A DNA stretch of 64,000 nucleotides, from contig CAJUGD010000012.1 in the NCBI GenBank assembly GCA_910586205.1, forward strand, positions 1 through 64,000, read 5' to 3'. Position numbers and translations under genes: made by a program. This document shows, one piece after another, positions 43,595 to 53,410 of this stretch. The notes under the pieces were generated by a model. That model had not been told where the DNA came from. It saw only the letters and a list, made by a program, of their open reading frames with translations, and ran no database searches. This stretch comes from an uncultured Lachnospiraceae bacterium (GTDB lineage: Bacteria > Bacillota > Clostridia > Lachnospirales > Lachnospiraceae). The first letter of the stretch is position 1; the number at the start of each line of letters is the position of its first letter.

Positions 43595-45736
43595 TTACCC
43601 TTCCGCCGGCACAAACCTTCTGGTATCCCGCACATCCGGGCTGATCTCCTGCTTCCTTGCCTGTGCCGCAGCCACAGCTTCCTCACAGAACTGCTGCTGA
43701 GCCATCACCAGTTCCTTTCCACGCTTATCGATCTTTTCATAGGTTCCATCCGGCTGCAAAATATGGGCCTTGACATTATCTTCAAGCTGCACCCTCAGAA
43801 TATGAATCACCTGCTCCTTCAGATCTGGATCCTCAACCGGGAACAAGATCTCCACCCGCTTATCCAGATTCCGCGGCATCCAGTCTGCGCTGCCCATATA
43901 GACCTCCGGGCTTCCGTCATTTTCAAAATAGAAAATCCTTGCATGTTCCAGAAAATTCCCTACAATAGAATGAACACGGATATTCTCGCTTAGTCCCTGC
44001 ACCCCTGCCTTCAAACAGCAGATTCCCCGAATCACCAGATCAACCTTTACCCCGGCACAGGATGCTTCATACAGGCTGGCAATAATCTCCTTGTCGCACA
44101 GTGAATTCATCTTAGCCATAATATGCCCATAGCCGCCGGCACGGGCATGTACTGTCTCCCGGCGGATCATCTTGATAAATTTACCTCGCAGCCACAAAGG
44201 CGCTAAAGACAGCTTATTCCAGGTAGGCGGCTCTGAGTAGCCGGACAGCATATTAAACACTGCCGTGGCATCCTGTCCGATCCTGGAATTGCAGGTCATA
44301 AGACCACAGTCCGTATAAAGCCTGGCTGTAGAATCATTGTAATTGCCGGTTCCCAAGTGAACATAACGGCGGATGCCGTCCTCCTCCCGGCGTACCACCA
44401 AAGTAATCTTGCAATGAGTCTTTAACCCCACCAGGCCATAGATCACATGACATCCTGCCTTTTCCAGCTTCTTGGCCCAGTTAATATTATTTTCCTCGTC
44501 AAAACGAGCCTTTAACTCCACCAATACAGATACCTGCTTACCATTGTCCGCTGCCTCCGCCAAAGCTGCCACAATGGGAGAATGGCCGCTAACCCGGTAC
44601 AAGGTCTGCTTGATGGCAAGCACCTCCGGATCCCTGGCTGCCTTCCTTACAAAATTTACCACCGGATCAAAGGTTTGATAAGGATGATGCAGCAAAATAT
44701 CTCCTTTGCGGATATTAGTAAATATATCCTCCTCATTCATCAGGGCCGGAATCGGCTGAGGCACGTAAGGTCTGGCTTTTAAATGATCAAAGCCGCTTGT
44801 GCCATACAGCTTCATTAGAAATGTCAGATCCAGAGGTCCCCCTATCTCATAGATATCCTCATTTCCCACTAAAAGTCCTTTGCGCAGAATCTTTAAGAGC
44901 CGCTTATCCACTTTTTCTTCAATCTCGAGACGAATCACCTCGCCCCACTGACGCTTCTTAAGCTGTTTCTGGATCTCCTCCAAAAGATCTACTGCTTCCT
45001 CCTCGTCCAGTGTAAAATCAGCATTTCTCATGATCCTAAACGGGTGGGCAGATACAATCTTATAATTCAAAAACAATTCATGAATATTGCGCTCAATAAC
45101 TTCCTCTAAAAGAATAATACGGTGTACGCTGTCCTTTGTTTTGGGAAGCTCCACAATCCGCGGAAGCACGGAAGGCACCTGCACCATGGCAAATTCCAGG
45201 GTATCATCTCCGTTTTTCTTCTGTACCAGAGCCGCAATATTCAAGGATTTATTGCGGATCAAAGGAAACGGACGAGAGGAGTCTACTGCCATTGGGGTCA
45301 ATACCGGATAGACATTTTCCCGAAAATATCCATCCGCATACCTCTGTTCTTCTTCTGTCAGCTCCTCATGTTCCCACAAAATCTGCAGACCCTTCTGCTT
45401 CAGGGCCGGAAGCAGGGATCGTCCATAAGTAGAGTACTGCATCTCCACCAGACGATGAGTCTTTTGTGATATCAGGGCAAGCTGCTCCTCTGCCCGCAGC
45501 CCTGCAATGTCTGTCTTTTTATATTTGGCATGAACCTGATCCTTTAAAGACGCCACCCGCACCATACAAAATTCATCCAGATTAGACGCGGTAATGCTCA
45601 GAAATTTCAGCCTTTCAAACAAAGGGATCGCTTTATCTCTGGCCTCATGAAGAATCCGGTAATTAAACTCCAGCCAGCTTAATTCTCTGTTTACATAATT
45701 CTTCGGATCTGTATAAATATTTTCTACCTCTGCCAT
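43595..45736 (-). CDS. ppk: polyphosphate kinase 1
   Basis: The 713-aa enzyme makes polyphosphate from ATP. The N-terminal helical domain begins NRELSWLEFNYRIL. The phospholipase-D-like catalytic halves contain the autophosphorylated histidine in GLKTHCKITLV and a second histidine block in the HARAGGYGHIMAKMNSL region. The length is standard. It is directly downstream of the ppx-like gene (20 bp), so synthesis and breakdown of polyphosphate are co-transcribed. Confidence 0.95.
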   Translation of the reverse strand: MAEVENIYTDPKNYVNRELSWLEFNYRILHEARDKAIPLFERLKFLSITASNLDEFCMVRVASLKDQVHAKYKKTDIAGLRAEEQLALISQKTHRLVEMQYSTYGRSLLPALKQKGLQILWEHEELTEEEQRYADGYFRENVYPVLTPMAVDSSRPFPLIRNKSLNIAALVQKKNGDDTLEFAMVQVPSVLPRIVELPKTKDSVHRIILLEEVIERNIHELFLNYKIVSAHPFRIMRNADFTLDEEEAVDLLEEIQKQLKKRQWGEVIRLEIEEKVDKRLLKILRKGLLVGNEDIYEIGGPLDLTFLMKLYGTSGFDHLKARPYVPQPIPALMNEEDIFTNIRKGDILLHHPYQTFDPVVNFVRKAARDPEVLAIKQTLYRVSGHSPIVAALAEAADNGKQVSVLVELKARFDEENNINWAKKLEKAGCHVIYGLVGLKTHCKITLVVRREEDGIRRYVHLGTGNYNDSTARLYTDCGLMTCNSRIGQDATAVFNMLSGYSEPPTWNKLSLAPLWLRGKFIKMIRRETVHARAGGYGHIMAKMNSLCDKEIIASLYEASCAGVKVDLVIRGICCLKAGVQGLSENIRVHSIVGNFLEHARIFYFENDGSPEVYMGSADWMPRNLDKRVEILFPVEDPDLKEQVIHILRVQLEDNVKAHILQPDGTYEKIDKRGKELVMAQQQFCEEAVAAAQARKQEISPDVRDTRRFVPAEG

Positions 45737-45756
45737 AATCTATCCTAAACCCTCCC

Positions 45757-47328
45757 CTATACCTTCTTTTTCTGTTTCAATACCGGGCGAATACCAAAAA
45801 TTTCTTCAAAGAAATCCGCCTTCTCCTCAATGGACAACAGCTCCAGCGTTACATCTCCCACATAATCTGTACTGATTATCAATTTATTATTCTTAATGGC
45901 AATCCGGCATCCATCCAGCTTGTTGCTGTGGCTCCGATCCATGGAATTGGCCAGCCGCAGAATTGCCGTCAGCTTTGCCACCGTCAGGGTCAGATTATCC
46001 GGTGTAGCCAGACGTGAACTCCGGGATGGCTTTGCATCAATCTTAATATCATTATACTGAAAAGTCTTTAGATGATAACGAACCACATTAGCCACAATCT
46101 CTCGTTCCACATGGGACAGACCAATAATTTCCGTAGCCATAATAATGTTGTAGGCATATTCAGTGGCATTGCGCATGGTCACGAACTTACCGCAGGAGTG
46201 AAGATCCGCTGCAATCTGCAGAAGAAGCCTCTCACGCATCCCCAATCCATGGTACTTTTTCATACAGTCAAACACCTGCAGGGCTGCATTTTCCACTGCC
46301 TGAATATGGGGCATATGACACTTATAACGCTTAGCCATATTTCTTGAAGTTACAATAATATCATTGGCAAAATTATGGTTAAACCGTAAAAGCTTTCGCT
46401 CCTCCGCATAATCCGCCGCGATCCCGTCTAACATTAAGGTTCCCGGCACCCATATATTGTCTGCTCCTGTAACTTCCAGCACCTGCCGGATAATGGTAGC
46501 GGCAGGAAGCAGCAAAGAGGCATAAACTGCATTGACCTCAAAAGTATCCTCAATCTGGTCTAAAGTCATCCGCCCCAGCGCACCATAAAACCGGTTAAAT
46601 TCCTCCACGGTAATCCGATCCCGCTGATTTACCTCTCCCATAATCCTCCGATACAAGACAAGCGTAACCTTGCCCACACCGATCAGATTCTCCACCTTCC
46701 GATCCTTTAAATAAATCTTCCGGAATGTTACCAGCTCATTGTCCACCAGCTCCTGAATCAGCTTCTGCTCCTTCTCTGCAGTGGTCTTCATATGCCGCAT
46801 GATCTCCATCAGGCGAATAGCTCCCAACGGCAGGTTTTGGGTTGAAACTAAAGAATCTTTGTCAAACAGAGAGATTTGGGTGCTTCCGTTTCCCACATCC
46901 AGAATGGCGGTTCCTTTCTGAATAACCTTTTGAAACTCCGCATCCTTATAGGCAATGGCCTTATAGCTGATAAAACGCTGCTCCGAGTTACTGATTATCC
47001 GTACCTCAATACCGGTTCTTACCCGAATCTGATCCACCACAATCTGGCTGTTCTGAGCCTCTCTTAAAGCGCTGGTAGCATAGGCTCTGCAGTTTTCCAC
47101 CTGATACCCTTTCATGATACGGGCAAATTCTGCCAAAGCCTCGCACGTCTCATCCACCCGACGGTAGCTGATCTTTCCGCTGCTCCAGGTATCCTCCCCC
47201 AAGGCAATCGGATACCTTACCTGATCAATGAGGCGAATGCCGAATTTCTCCGACAGTTCATATATCCCCATCTCCAGGCCGGACGAACCAATGTCGATTG
47301 CCGCAAATGTGCGTATCATGCTGTTCAC
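45757..47328 (-). CDS. ppx: Ppx/GppA exopolyphosphatase with HD domain
   Basis: The 523-aa protein has the actin-like Ppx/GppA fold: AAIDIGSSGLEMGIYEL at the start and AILDVGNGSTQISLFD (about 142-157). A C-terminal HD-type helical domain (about 315-500) has LHSCGKFV (about 371-378) in place of the usual HDIG. It degrades polyphosphate and perhaps pppGpp. First gene of the ppx-ppk pair. Confidence 0.9.
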   Translation of the reverse strand: MNSMIRTFAAIDIGSSGLEMGIYELSEKFGIRLIDQVRYPIALGEDTWSSGKISYRRVDETCEALAEFARIMKGYQVENCRAYATSALREAQNSQIVVDQIRVRTGIEVRIISNSEQRFISYKAIAYKDAEFQKVIQKGTAILDVGNGSTQISLFDKDSLVSTQNLPLGAIRLMEIMRHMKTTAEKEQKLIQELVDNELVTFRKIYLKDRKVENLIGVGKVTLVLYRRIMGEVNQRDRITVEEFNRFYGALGRMTLDQIEDTFEVNAVYASLLLPAATIIRQVLEVTGADNIWVPGTLMLDGIAADYAEERKLLRFNHNFANDIIVTSRNMAKRYKCHMPHIQAVENAALQVFDCMKKYHGLGMRERLLLQIAADLHSCGKFVTMRNATEYAYNIIMATEIIGLSHVEREIVANVVRYHLKTFQYNDIKIDAKPSRSSRLATPDNLTLTVAKLTAILRLANSMDRSHSNKLDGCRIAIKNNKLIISTDYVGDVTLELLSIEEKADFFEEIFGIRPVLKQKKKV

Positions 47329-47407
47329 TCCCCTCTCTCCTCCTGAATTTATTCTCTGTATTACACTTTATCACAGCATTATTCTGCTGCCATATTCTAA
47401 ATTCTCA

Positions 47408-48535
47408 TTAATAATTCCCTAAAATCCGCATGTTTTGCGCCTCAGCCGCTACGCCGTTCAGCGCGTTCTTTATGGCGGCATCTGCCAGGTTTCCCTCAAT
47501 ATCCACAAAAAAACGATACTCCCAGCTCCGGCCCGGAATAGGGCGGGACTCGATCATCCTCATATTCACCCCGTTAAAAATAAAATGGCCCAGAATATTG
47601 TAAAGGGTACCGCTTCGATGGGGAAGCTCAAAGGTAATGCTGACCTTTGACGCGCCTTTGCAGTAAATAGGGCGGCTGGACAAAATAATAAAGCGGGTGG
47701 TATTGCTTTCACTGTTCTGAATAGCCGGCCTGAGTACCTTCAAGCCATACAGCTTTGCTGCAATCTCACTGGCAATGGCAGCCTGTGTCCTGTCTTGATC
47801 CTCCACTACCTTTTTGGCGGCCACGGCCGTATTCTCCAAACTTACCTGACGGATCTGCTTCTGGTCATGTAAAAACTGTGAACACTGCATCAGCGCCTGG
47901 GGATGAGAATACACCGTCTCAATATCCGAAAGCTCTGCCTCCTTAAGCCCTAAAAGGCCATGGCGAACCTTGACAAAGGTTTCTGCCACAATGTGATTGG
48001 TATATTTAACCTGCAGATCATAATTATCAATCACTGCGCCGGCCGAAGAATTTTCAATGGGAAGCACCGCATAATCTGCCTTCCCCTCCTGTACCTGCTG
48101 CATGGCTTCCTCAAAGGTCTGCACATGAAAAAGTTCCGTGTCTTTTCCAAAAAACTGCAGAGCCGCTCCATGGCTGTATGCTCCCTCCACCCCCTGATAC
48201 ACCACACGGACTCCCTCCAAGGGAAGTTCTTCCACCTGCTGGTAGCCCAAATTTTCCTGCTTTCCATGCCATGCCATCAGGCCATACTGATACCGGCGGC
48301 TGATAGTCATAATCTGAGTAAACAGCTCCTGTACGGCTGTCTGATTATAATCTCCATGGGCCATGCTGCTGACTGCCGAAAGCTTCTGTTTTTCCCTTTC
48401 CCCGTCATACACCGGCTTTCCCACCGCAATCTTATATTCTGCCACATTGCCGCAGATCTTCATCCGCTCCTCAAACAGCTTTACGATTTGCCTGTCAATC
48501 TCATCCAGCTTTGTCCTGCATTCCTGTAAATCCAT
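47408..48535 (-). CDS. pheA: bifunctional chorismate mutase/prephenate dehydratase
   Basis: The 375-aa enzyme carries out two steps of phenylalanine synthesis. The chorismate mutase domain (1 to about 88) starts DLQECRTKLDEIDRQIVKLF. The dehydratase domain (about 108-285) contains YQGVEGAYSHGAA and the catalytic ESNTTRFIIL. The C-terminal ACT domain (about 297-375) has GTLYNILGHF and IESRPIPG, which bind phenylalanine for feedback control. The domain order is standard. Confidence 0.95.
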   Translation of the reverse strand: MDLQECRTKLDEIDRQIVKLFEERMKICGNVAEYKIAVGKPVYDGEREKQKLSAVSSMAHGDYNQTAVQELFTQIMTISRRYQYGLMAWHGKQENLGYQQVEELPLEGVRVVYQGVEGAYSHGAALQFFGKDTELFHVQTFEEAMQQVQEGKADYAVLPIENSSAGAVIDNYDLQVKYTNHIVAETFVKVRHGLLGLKEAELSDIETVYSHPQALMQCSQFLHDQKQIRQVSLENTAVAAKKVVEDQDRTQAAIASEIAAKLYGLKVLRPAIQNSESNTTRFIILSSRPIYCKGASKVSITFELPHRSGTLYNILGHFIFNGVNMRMIESRPIPGRSWEYRFFVDIEGNLADAAIKNALNGVAAEAQNMRILGNY

Positions 48536-48569
48536 GCCTTTGACGTCCTCCGTATCTAGTGTACTGATT

Positions 48570-49349
48570 CTATGCTTTTTTGATCATTCTCTGCCTGGCC
48601 TCAACAGCATTGGCACGCTCCCTTTGTTCCTTTTTCAGCATCTCGATAATCCGGTCTCTTGTATAAGCCCCGGAACGCTTTCTCAGCTCAGGCGGAAGCT
48701 TTTTAACATAAATAGGCTCCCCAAACTCAATGGTTACATGGGAAGGCCGCATAAACGGAATATGGCTCTCAAAAATATCCGCAGTCCCTGTAAAAGCCAC
48801 CGGGATTACCGGACATCCGCTCTTCTCCGCAATCTTTAGGCTTCCCTCCTTAAAGGGAAGCAAATCCAGAATATCCTCATTCTCATTGCGGGTCCCCTCC
48901 GGGAAAATCCAGATGGAAATCCCCTGCTTCACCTTCTCGATTCCCTCCAGAATCGTCTTGAGCCCTTCTTTAATATCATCTCGGTTCAAGAACAGGCAGT
49001 TGACCAGCCTCATCCAGTCTGACAAGACCGGGTACCGTGTCATCTCCTTTTTGGCCACAAATCCTGCCAAATTTGGAACCACCGCATAACCCACAATAAT
49101 ATCAAAATAGCTTCTGTGGTTTCCCACATAGAGGACTGCCCCCTCGGGTACATTGTCCTGCCCCTTTATGGTCAGGGTTGAGCCTGTCAGGCGGAATATC
49201 AGTCGGAACATGGCCTGGACAATCCGCAAACTGTGCTCCTGCTGCCTTTTGGCATTGCGCTTTGACACCAAATACTCTCCGATTACCAATGGAATGCTGG
49301 CAGCCAAAAAGCCCAGCAGCGCTACTACTACCAGTATAAATCGTATCAT
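48570..49349 (-). CDS. plsC: 1-acyl-sn-glycerol-3-phosphate acyltransferase
   Basis: The 259-aa membrane-associated enzyme makes phosphatidic acid. It has an N-terminal transmembrane helix (1 to about 25), the NHRSYFD catalytic motif (about 77-83, HX4D), a phosphate-binding FPEGTRN motif (about 149-155) and VIPVAFTGT. The length is normal. It lies upstream of pheA on the same strand, but the functions are unrelated. Confidence 0.92.
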   Translation of the reverse strand: MIRFILVVVALLGFLAASIPLVIGEYLVSKRNAKRQQEHSLRIVQAMFRLIFRLTGSTLTIKGQDNVPEGAVLYVGNHRSYFDIIVGYAVVPNLAGFVAKKEMTRYPVLSDWMRLVNCLFLNRDDIKEGLKTILEGIEKVKQGISIWIFPEGTRNENEDILDLLPFKEGSLKIAEKSGCPVIPVAFTGTADIFESHIPFMRPSHVTIEFGEPIYVKKLPPELRKRSGAYTRDRIIEMLKKEQRERANAVEARQRMIKKA

Positions 49350-49507
49350 TTGTTTATCCCTTTCCGTTCAATTCCTATCTGTTTCAGTATATAAAAAAAG
49401 AAAGCTAAAAACAAGTCCTTCCCCGTAAAAAGATTGAAATGTATCCAAACAAATGATAAACTATTATGTATCCCTTGAAAACCCTTCCCGAAAGAGAGCT
49501 TCCTTTT

Positions 49508-50968
49508 ATGAATACCCCCTATCTTTCCCAGTTTTATGCATTTTTCTTCCTGCTTCTTTTTCCCTTGTTTCTTATTCCTGTCATTCTGGAACTTTGGATC
49601 TGGTTTGCGTGCAGATCCTGGCACGGCACGGCAACAGCCACTATAACAGAAATAAAAAAAGATTACCGCTCCAGAGGGAGATATGGTTTATTCAAACATT
49701 GGTTCGAATTTCCTGTTATCACCTATCAGGTGGAGGACAGCACCTACACCAAAGAATATCCTCATGCCCATAAGCCGTTGGGAACTTACCAGGTAGGACA
49801 GAAGCTCCCGATTTTATACAACGAAAAATATCCGAAGGAATTTATCATTCAGGGCGAATACTCTGATACTAATATTTTTTCCTGCCTGTTCCTTGGCCCT
49901 ATTGCCTGCATTATATTCCTTTTTGTTGTCGGAAGCTATTATGCAGACTATTATCTGGGCACCCATGAGCTGCTTTTTGAAAAACAAACCTGGGAAGATT
50001 TAGGCGCATCCGTTTCGGGGTTCTCTGACTGGGATTATTATTCCACCTGGGACTCTGACTGTACACGCCGCCTGGAAAATGAAATAGAAGAAACCCTTCT
50101 TCATTTCCGGCAGATCGATAAAAAAATAGAAGAAAAAAAGGGAACAAAGTCCTATAATGACTACCGCAGACAATATGGGGAAGCTGCTGACCGTGCTTCC
50201 CGCAATCTGGCTGATACATACGCCCAATGCATCTCTGAATTTTTAATCAAATGTCACTTGGACGGCGAGGAAGATGTTATCTGGCAGTCTGCTTATGCTG
50301 AGTTTCTAAGACAGCTCTGCCCTCAGTCCGCCCCAAAATCCGGTCCTTATTCTATGGAAGAACTGGCCTTTATGATGGACATTGTCGCGGCAGCCCAACA
50401 GTCTGACTTAGACAGACGCTTTGACCCGGAGGAAAGCATTGGTCTGTTCCTGGCTGTCTCCTCCCTTCAGTTCCATTCTGCAGCAGAAATTTTCTCCTAT
50501 AATTCATCTATAAAGGAAAAAATACTGCTGGGCTCTCCCTATTTCATTCCGCCTTATCTGGAGGAGGTAAGCTGGTATCAGGAGTATGTTCAGAGACACT
50601 ATGATGAACAACACCCGGACGCTTATCCCCCCATTGATCCGGATCCTGTCTATGAAGTATATTTCTACACCATAGAACAATATCTTTCTACCGGCTCCTT
50701 TCAGGCTGCCCTGTGGAACGGCTCTGTATTTGCACACGATCAGATTCTCTCCCGCCAAAAAGCTGACCCAAGCTTAAAGAAGCTGGACCGCTACCAAGAT
50801 AGAAATAATCCATTACACGGTTTTGACCCAAAAGCAGATCCGGATTCCTATTTTAATTCTGGTAAAGATTGTGAAGACTTTAGCCCTCTGTATCTGTACC
50901 GCCGTTATCAAAGCTATATCAACTATTTTGAGAGCCGCCATCAGAAATTTTCTGAAAAATGGAAATAA
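49508..50968 (+). CDS. DUF3592-like membrane protein of unknown function
   Basis: I prefer ATG 49508 (MNTPYLSQ) over an in-frame ATG 14 codons upstream, because a GAGAG stretch lies about 10 bases before it and the shorter protein begins directly with the membrane helix; this is uncertain. The N-terminal helix (about 6-32) and a second helix (about 122-145) flank a DUF3592-type domain (TATITEIKKDYRSRGRYG...VGQKLPILYNEKYPKEF). The C-terminal 330 residues are soluble, rich in Tyr, Asp and Pro, and unlike anything I recognise. No neighbours give a clue. Confidence 0.6.
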   Translation: MNTPYLSQFYAFFFLLLFPLFLIPVILELWIWFACRSWHGTATATITEIKKDYRSRGRYGLFKHWFEFPVITYQVEDSTYTKEYPHAHKPLGTYQVGQKLPILYNEKYPKEFIIQGEYSDTNIFSCLFLGPIACIIFLFVVGSYYADYYLGTHELLFEKQTWEDLGASVSGFSDWDYYSTWDSDCTRRLENEIEETLLHFRQIDKKIEEKKGTKSYNDYRRQYGEAADRASRNLADTYAQCISEFLIKCHLDGEEDVIWQSAYAEFLRQLCPQSAPKSGPYSMEELAFMMDIVAAAQQSDLDRRFDPEESIGLFLAVSSLQFHSAAEIFSYNSSIKEKILLGSPYFIPPYLEEVSWYQEYVQRHYDEQHPDAYPPIDPDPVYEVYFYTIEQYLSTGSFQAALWNGSVFAHDQILSRQKADPSLKKLDRYQDRNNPLHGFDPKADPDSYFNSGKDCEDFSPLYLYRRYQSYINYFESRHQKFSEKWK

Positions 50969-50994
50969 ACCGGCAGCCTGCCTTGTCTGCCGGC

Positions 50995-51432
50995 TTATTT
51001 TTCCTTCTTTTTGGTAATCTGCTCAAAGAGCAATCCGGTCATAAACCACAGAGGTGCAAAGTCCAGACGGATCAATCCATTGACGCTTGCCTGCCTTCCG
51101 CTGTAATCCCAGGGACACATCCCGCGGGCCCGCAGCCACATGCCGGTCAGATATTCTGCTGTGAAGATCAATACCATGTCCAGCATTCCATGACGTACAA
51201 ACCGGTCTGTGGGGCGCAAGGGCAGTTCTCCAATCCAGCAGTCAACAGCCGTTCCTATGGGAGAAAGCAGCGCCCCCATTCCATAGATAGGAAACATCAA
51301 AAGAGAAGTCCTTCCGATAAGCCGCCAGTCATGGGCCAGCACAGATTCCACAGAGGTAAACATTACCTCCAGGCACCATCCGGTAACACCGCATTTAAAA
51401 AAATTAACGGGTAGATCTTTTATTCTGCTCAT
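50995..51432 (-). CDS. CmpB-like (putative ABC transporter permease family) membrane protein
   Basis: The 145-aa protein matches the short 'putative ABC transporter permease' family: GVTGWCLEVMFTSVES, FPIYGMGALL and YLTGMWLRARGMCPWDYSG are its signature segments. It has four likely membrane helices. No ABC ATPase is adjacent, and the family's transport role is unproven. Confidence 0.75.
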   Translation of the reverse strand: MSRIKDLPVNFFKCGVTGWCLEVMFTSVESVLAHDWRLIGRTSLLMFPIYGMGALLSPIGTAVDCWIGELPLRPTDRFVRHGMLDMVLIFTAEYLTGMWLRARGMCPWDYSGRQASVNGLIRLDFAPLWFMTGLLFEQITKKKEK

Positions 51433-51485
51433 GAAGATAGTATAAACGGCCGGGCCGGAAACTATTCTCTGGAAATCACAGCCAT

Positions 51486-52970
51486 CTACAATAGCGGCGA
51501 CATCAGACGACTTCCCTGTTCTTTAAGCCGTACCCACAATCCACGCTGGTCATATGCCTCTCTTGTCACCTCTCTGCAGAACTCCAGATCCTTTAAAAAG
51601 GCTGCCTCCAGCCGCCTGGTGGTTTCCTGATCATAAATCGTGGCATTCACCTCAAAATTCAGCTCAAAGCTGCGTATATCCAGATTAGCGGTGCCGCAGC
51701 AGCTAACCCGTCCGTCCACCATCACGCCCTTGGCATGTAAAAAACCATTTTCATATACATAACACCGGGCATTTGCCTTCACCAGCTCCCCCATATAAGA
51801 ATACGTTGCCCAATAGACAAAGAGATGATCCGGTTTGCAGGGAATCATCAGCCGCACATCCATTCCAGACCCTGCAGCCACCCTAAGAGCGCTCAGCACC
51901 GCTTCGTCCGGAATAAAGTAAGGGGTCTGAATATAAATATGATGCCTGGCCTTATGAATCAGCCTTAAGTAATTATCCCTGACCTGCCTCCATTTTGAAT
52001 CCGGCCCGCTGGCAATAATCTGGATGCCAACCTGCCCCGGCATTTTCCCTGATATTACATTCCCCTCTCCTTTCCTGCAATTCTGAAAATACCTGCTGTC
52101 TAAAAACAGATTCTCTTTTCCTGCATAATTCCAATCCAGGGCAAACCGGATCTGAAGACTGATCACAGCATCCCCCTGAATCTTTAGGTGTGTATCCCTC
52201 CAATACCCAAACCGCGCACTTCTTCCCAAATACTCCCGCCCAATATTAAATCCTCCCACATATCCTGTCCGGCCGTCTATTACCACGATCTTCCGATGAT
52301 TACGGTAGTTTACCCGCAGATTCAGCCGTCCCCAAAAAGGCGGAAAAAAGCAGGCTGTCTTGATCCCTGCCTGCCTAAGCTCCTTCCACTGCCATTCAGG
52401 CATCAGCCTGCTTCCCATTCCGTCATAGAGGACTCTTACCTGAACTCCGGCCTGGGCCCGTTCCTCCAGCACTGGTGCAATCTCCCCAAACAATTCGTCA
52501 TTTTTGATAATGTAATACTGAATATGGATAAAATACCGGGCCTGTCTCAGCTCCCTGCACAAATCTTCAAACTTTTCCTGGCCGTCCGTAAAGATCTCAA
52601 CCTGATTATCCAATGTCAGCACAGAACCTGACTGCTCCAGATTATAGTGCACCAAATCCCCATAATCCTCTTTCATTCCTTTGTCAAGCTGCCGGATATT
52701 ATTTTTTAAAAAATACTCCTGACGCCGGTCTGACACACAAAGCCTGTCCTCCACCTCCTTAATACGGAACATCTTGCTTCTGTGGTAATCCTGAGCAAAA
52801 ATCAAATAAAAGAAAAAGCCCAGAACCGGAACAAAATAAAGAATTAAAAGCCAGGTCCACACTGCCTTTGGATCCCTTCTCTGAAAAAATACAATCATCA
52901 CTGACAGAAACAGATTTACATAAAGCAAATCTTCCATTATCCAGTTCCACACCATAACCGCCTGCACCAT
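51486..52970 (-). CDS. cls: cardiolipin synthase
   Basis: The 494-aa phospholipase-D-type enzyme joins two phosphatidylglycerols. There are two N-terminal membrane helices (about 10-30 and 38-60) and two HKD motifs: NHRKIVVIDGRTGYVGGFN (about 220-238) and LHAKGVMVDGRVSCCGTAN (about 407-425). The length fits the clostridial ClsA type. Confidence 0.94.
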   Translation of the reverse strand: MVQAVMVWNWIMEDLLYVNLFLSVMIVFFQRRDPKAVWTWLLILYFVPVLGFFFYLIFAQDYHRSKMFRIKEVEDRLCVSDRRQEYFLKNNIRQLDKGMKEDYGDLVHYNLEQSGSVLTLDNQVEIFTDGQEKFEDLCRELRQARYFIHIQYYIIKNDELFGEIAPVLEERAQAGVQVRVLYDGMGSRLMPEWQWKELRQAGIKTACFFPPFWGRLNLRVNYRNHRKIVVIDGRTGYVGGFNIGREYLGRSARFGYWRDTHLKIQGDAVISLQIRFALDWNYAGKENLFLDSRYFQNCRKGEGNVISGKMPGQVGIQIIASGPDSKWRQVRDNYLRLIHKARHHIYIQTPYFIPDEAVLSALRVAAGSGMDVRLMIPCKPDHLFVYWATYSYMGELVKANARCYVYENGFLHAKGVMVDGRVSCCGTANLDIRSFELNFEVNATIYDQETTRRLEAAFLKDLEFCREVTREAYDQRGLWVRLKEQGSRLMSPLL

Positions 52971-53036
52971 TCGTCACCTTCTTTTTAGAATTAAGGTTGG
53001 TAACAGATACTGTTCACAGGTAAACAATATCCATAA

Positions 53037-53216
53037 TCATATAAACTGATTTCTTTCCTGGCTGTAATGATAGTCTGCCGCTCTAAGCTTTTCCTCAAGC
53101 TGCTCCCGGTTTAAATCAAGGGCCTTACACAGCTCCTCAACAGAGGGATAAAAATCTCTTAACTGTGTATTTACATAACTAACCAGCATAAACGGATCCT
53201 TTGGAATTGCTGCCAT
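53037..53216 (-). CDS. DUF4250 small protein
   Basis: A GGAGGAG site precedes ATG 53216. The 59-aa product has the DUF4250 pattern: IPKDPFMLVSYVNTQLRDFY at the start, then a helix-turn-helix-like SVEELCKALDLNREQLEEKL and a DYHYSQERNQF end. Such proteins are common in Clostridia and their role is unknown; the fold suggests a small DNA-binding-like module. Confidence 0.8.
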   Translation of the reverse strand: MAAIPKDPFMLVSYVNTQLRDFYPSVEELCKALDLNREQLEEKLRAADYHYSQERNQFI

Positions 53217-53410
53217 AAATTCTCCTCCTCTAAATTTTTATATCTGATTGTCTGGCCTGTACATTTTATGGTAATATTAACCATGTATGACTGTTCACAG
53301 AGTCAGTTGATCTCCGCAGATCCAGACAACCGGATTTTGCAAGAACTATGGCTTCTATCATACAATGACCCCCAAAAAATGTAAAGAGTATCTGGAAAGG
53401 AGTCCATTCC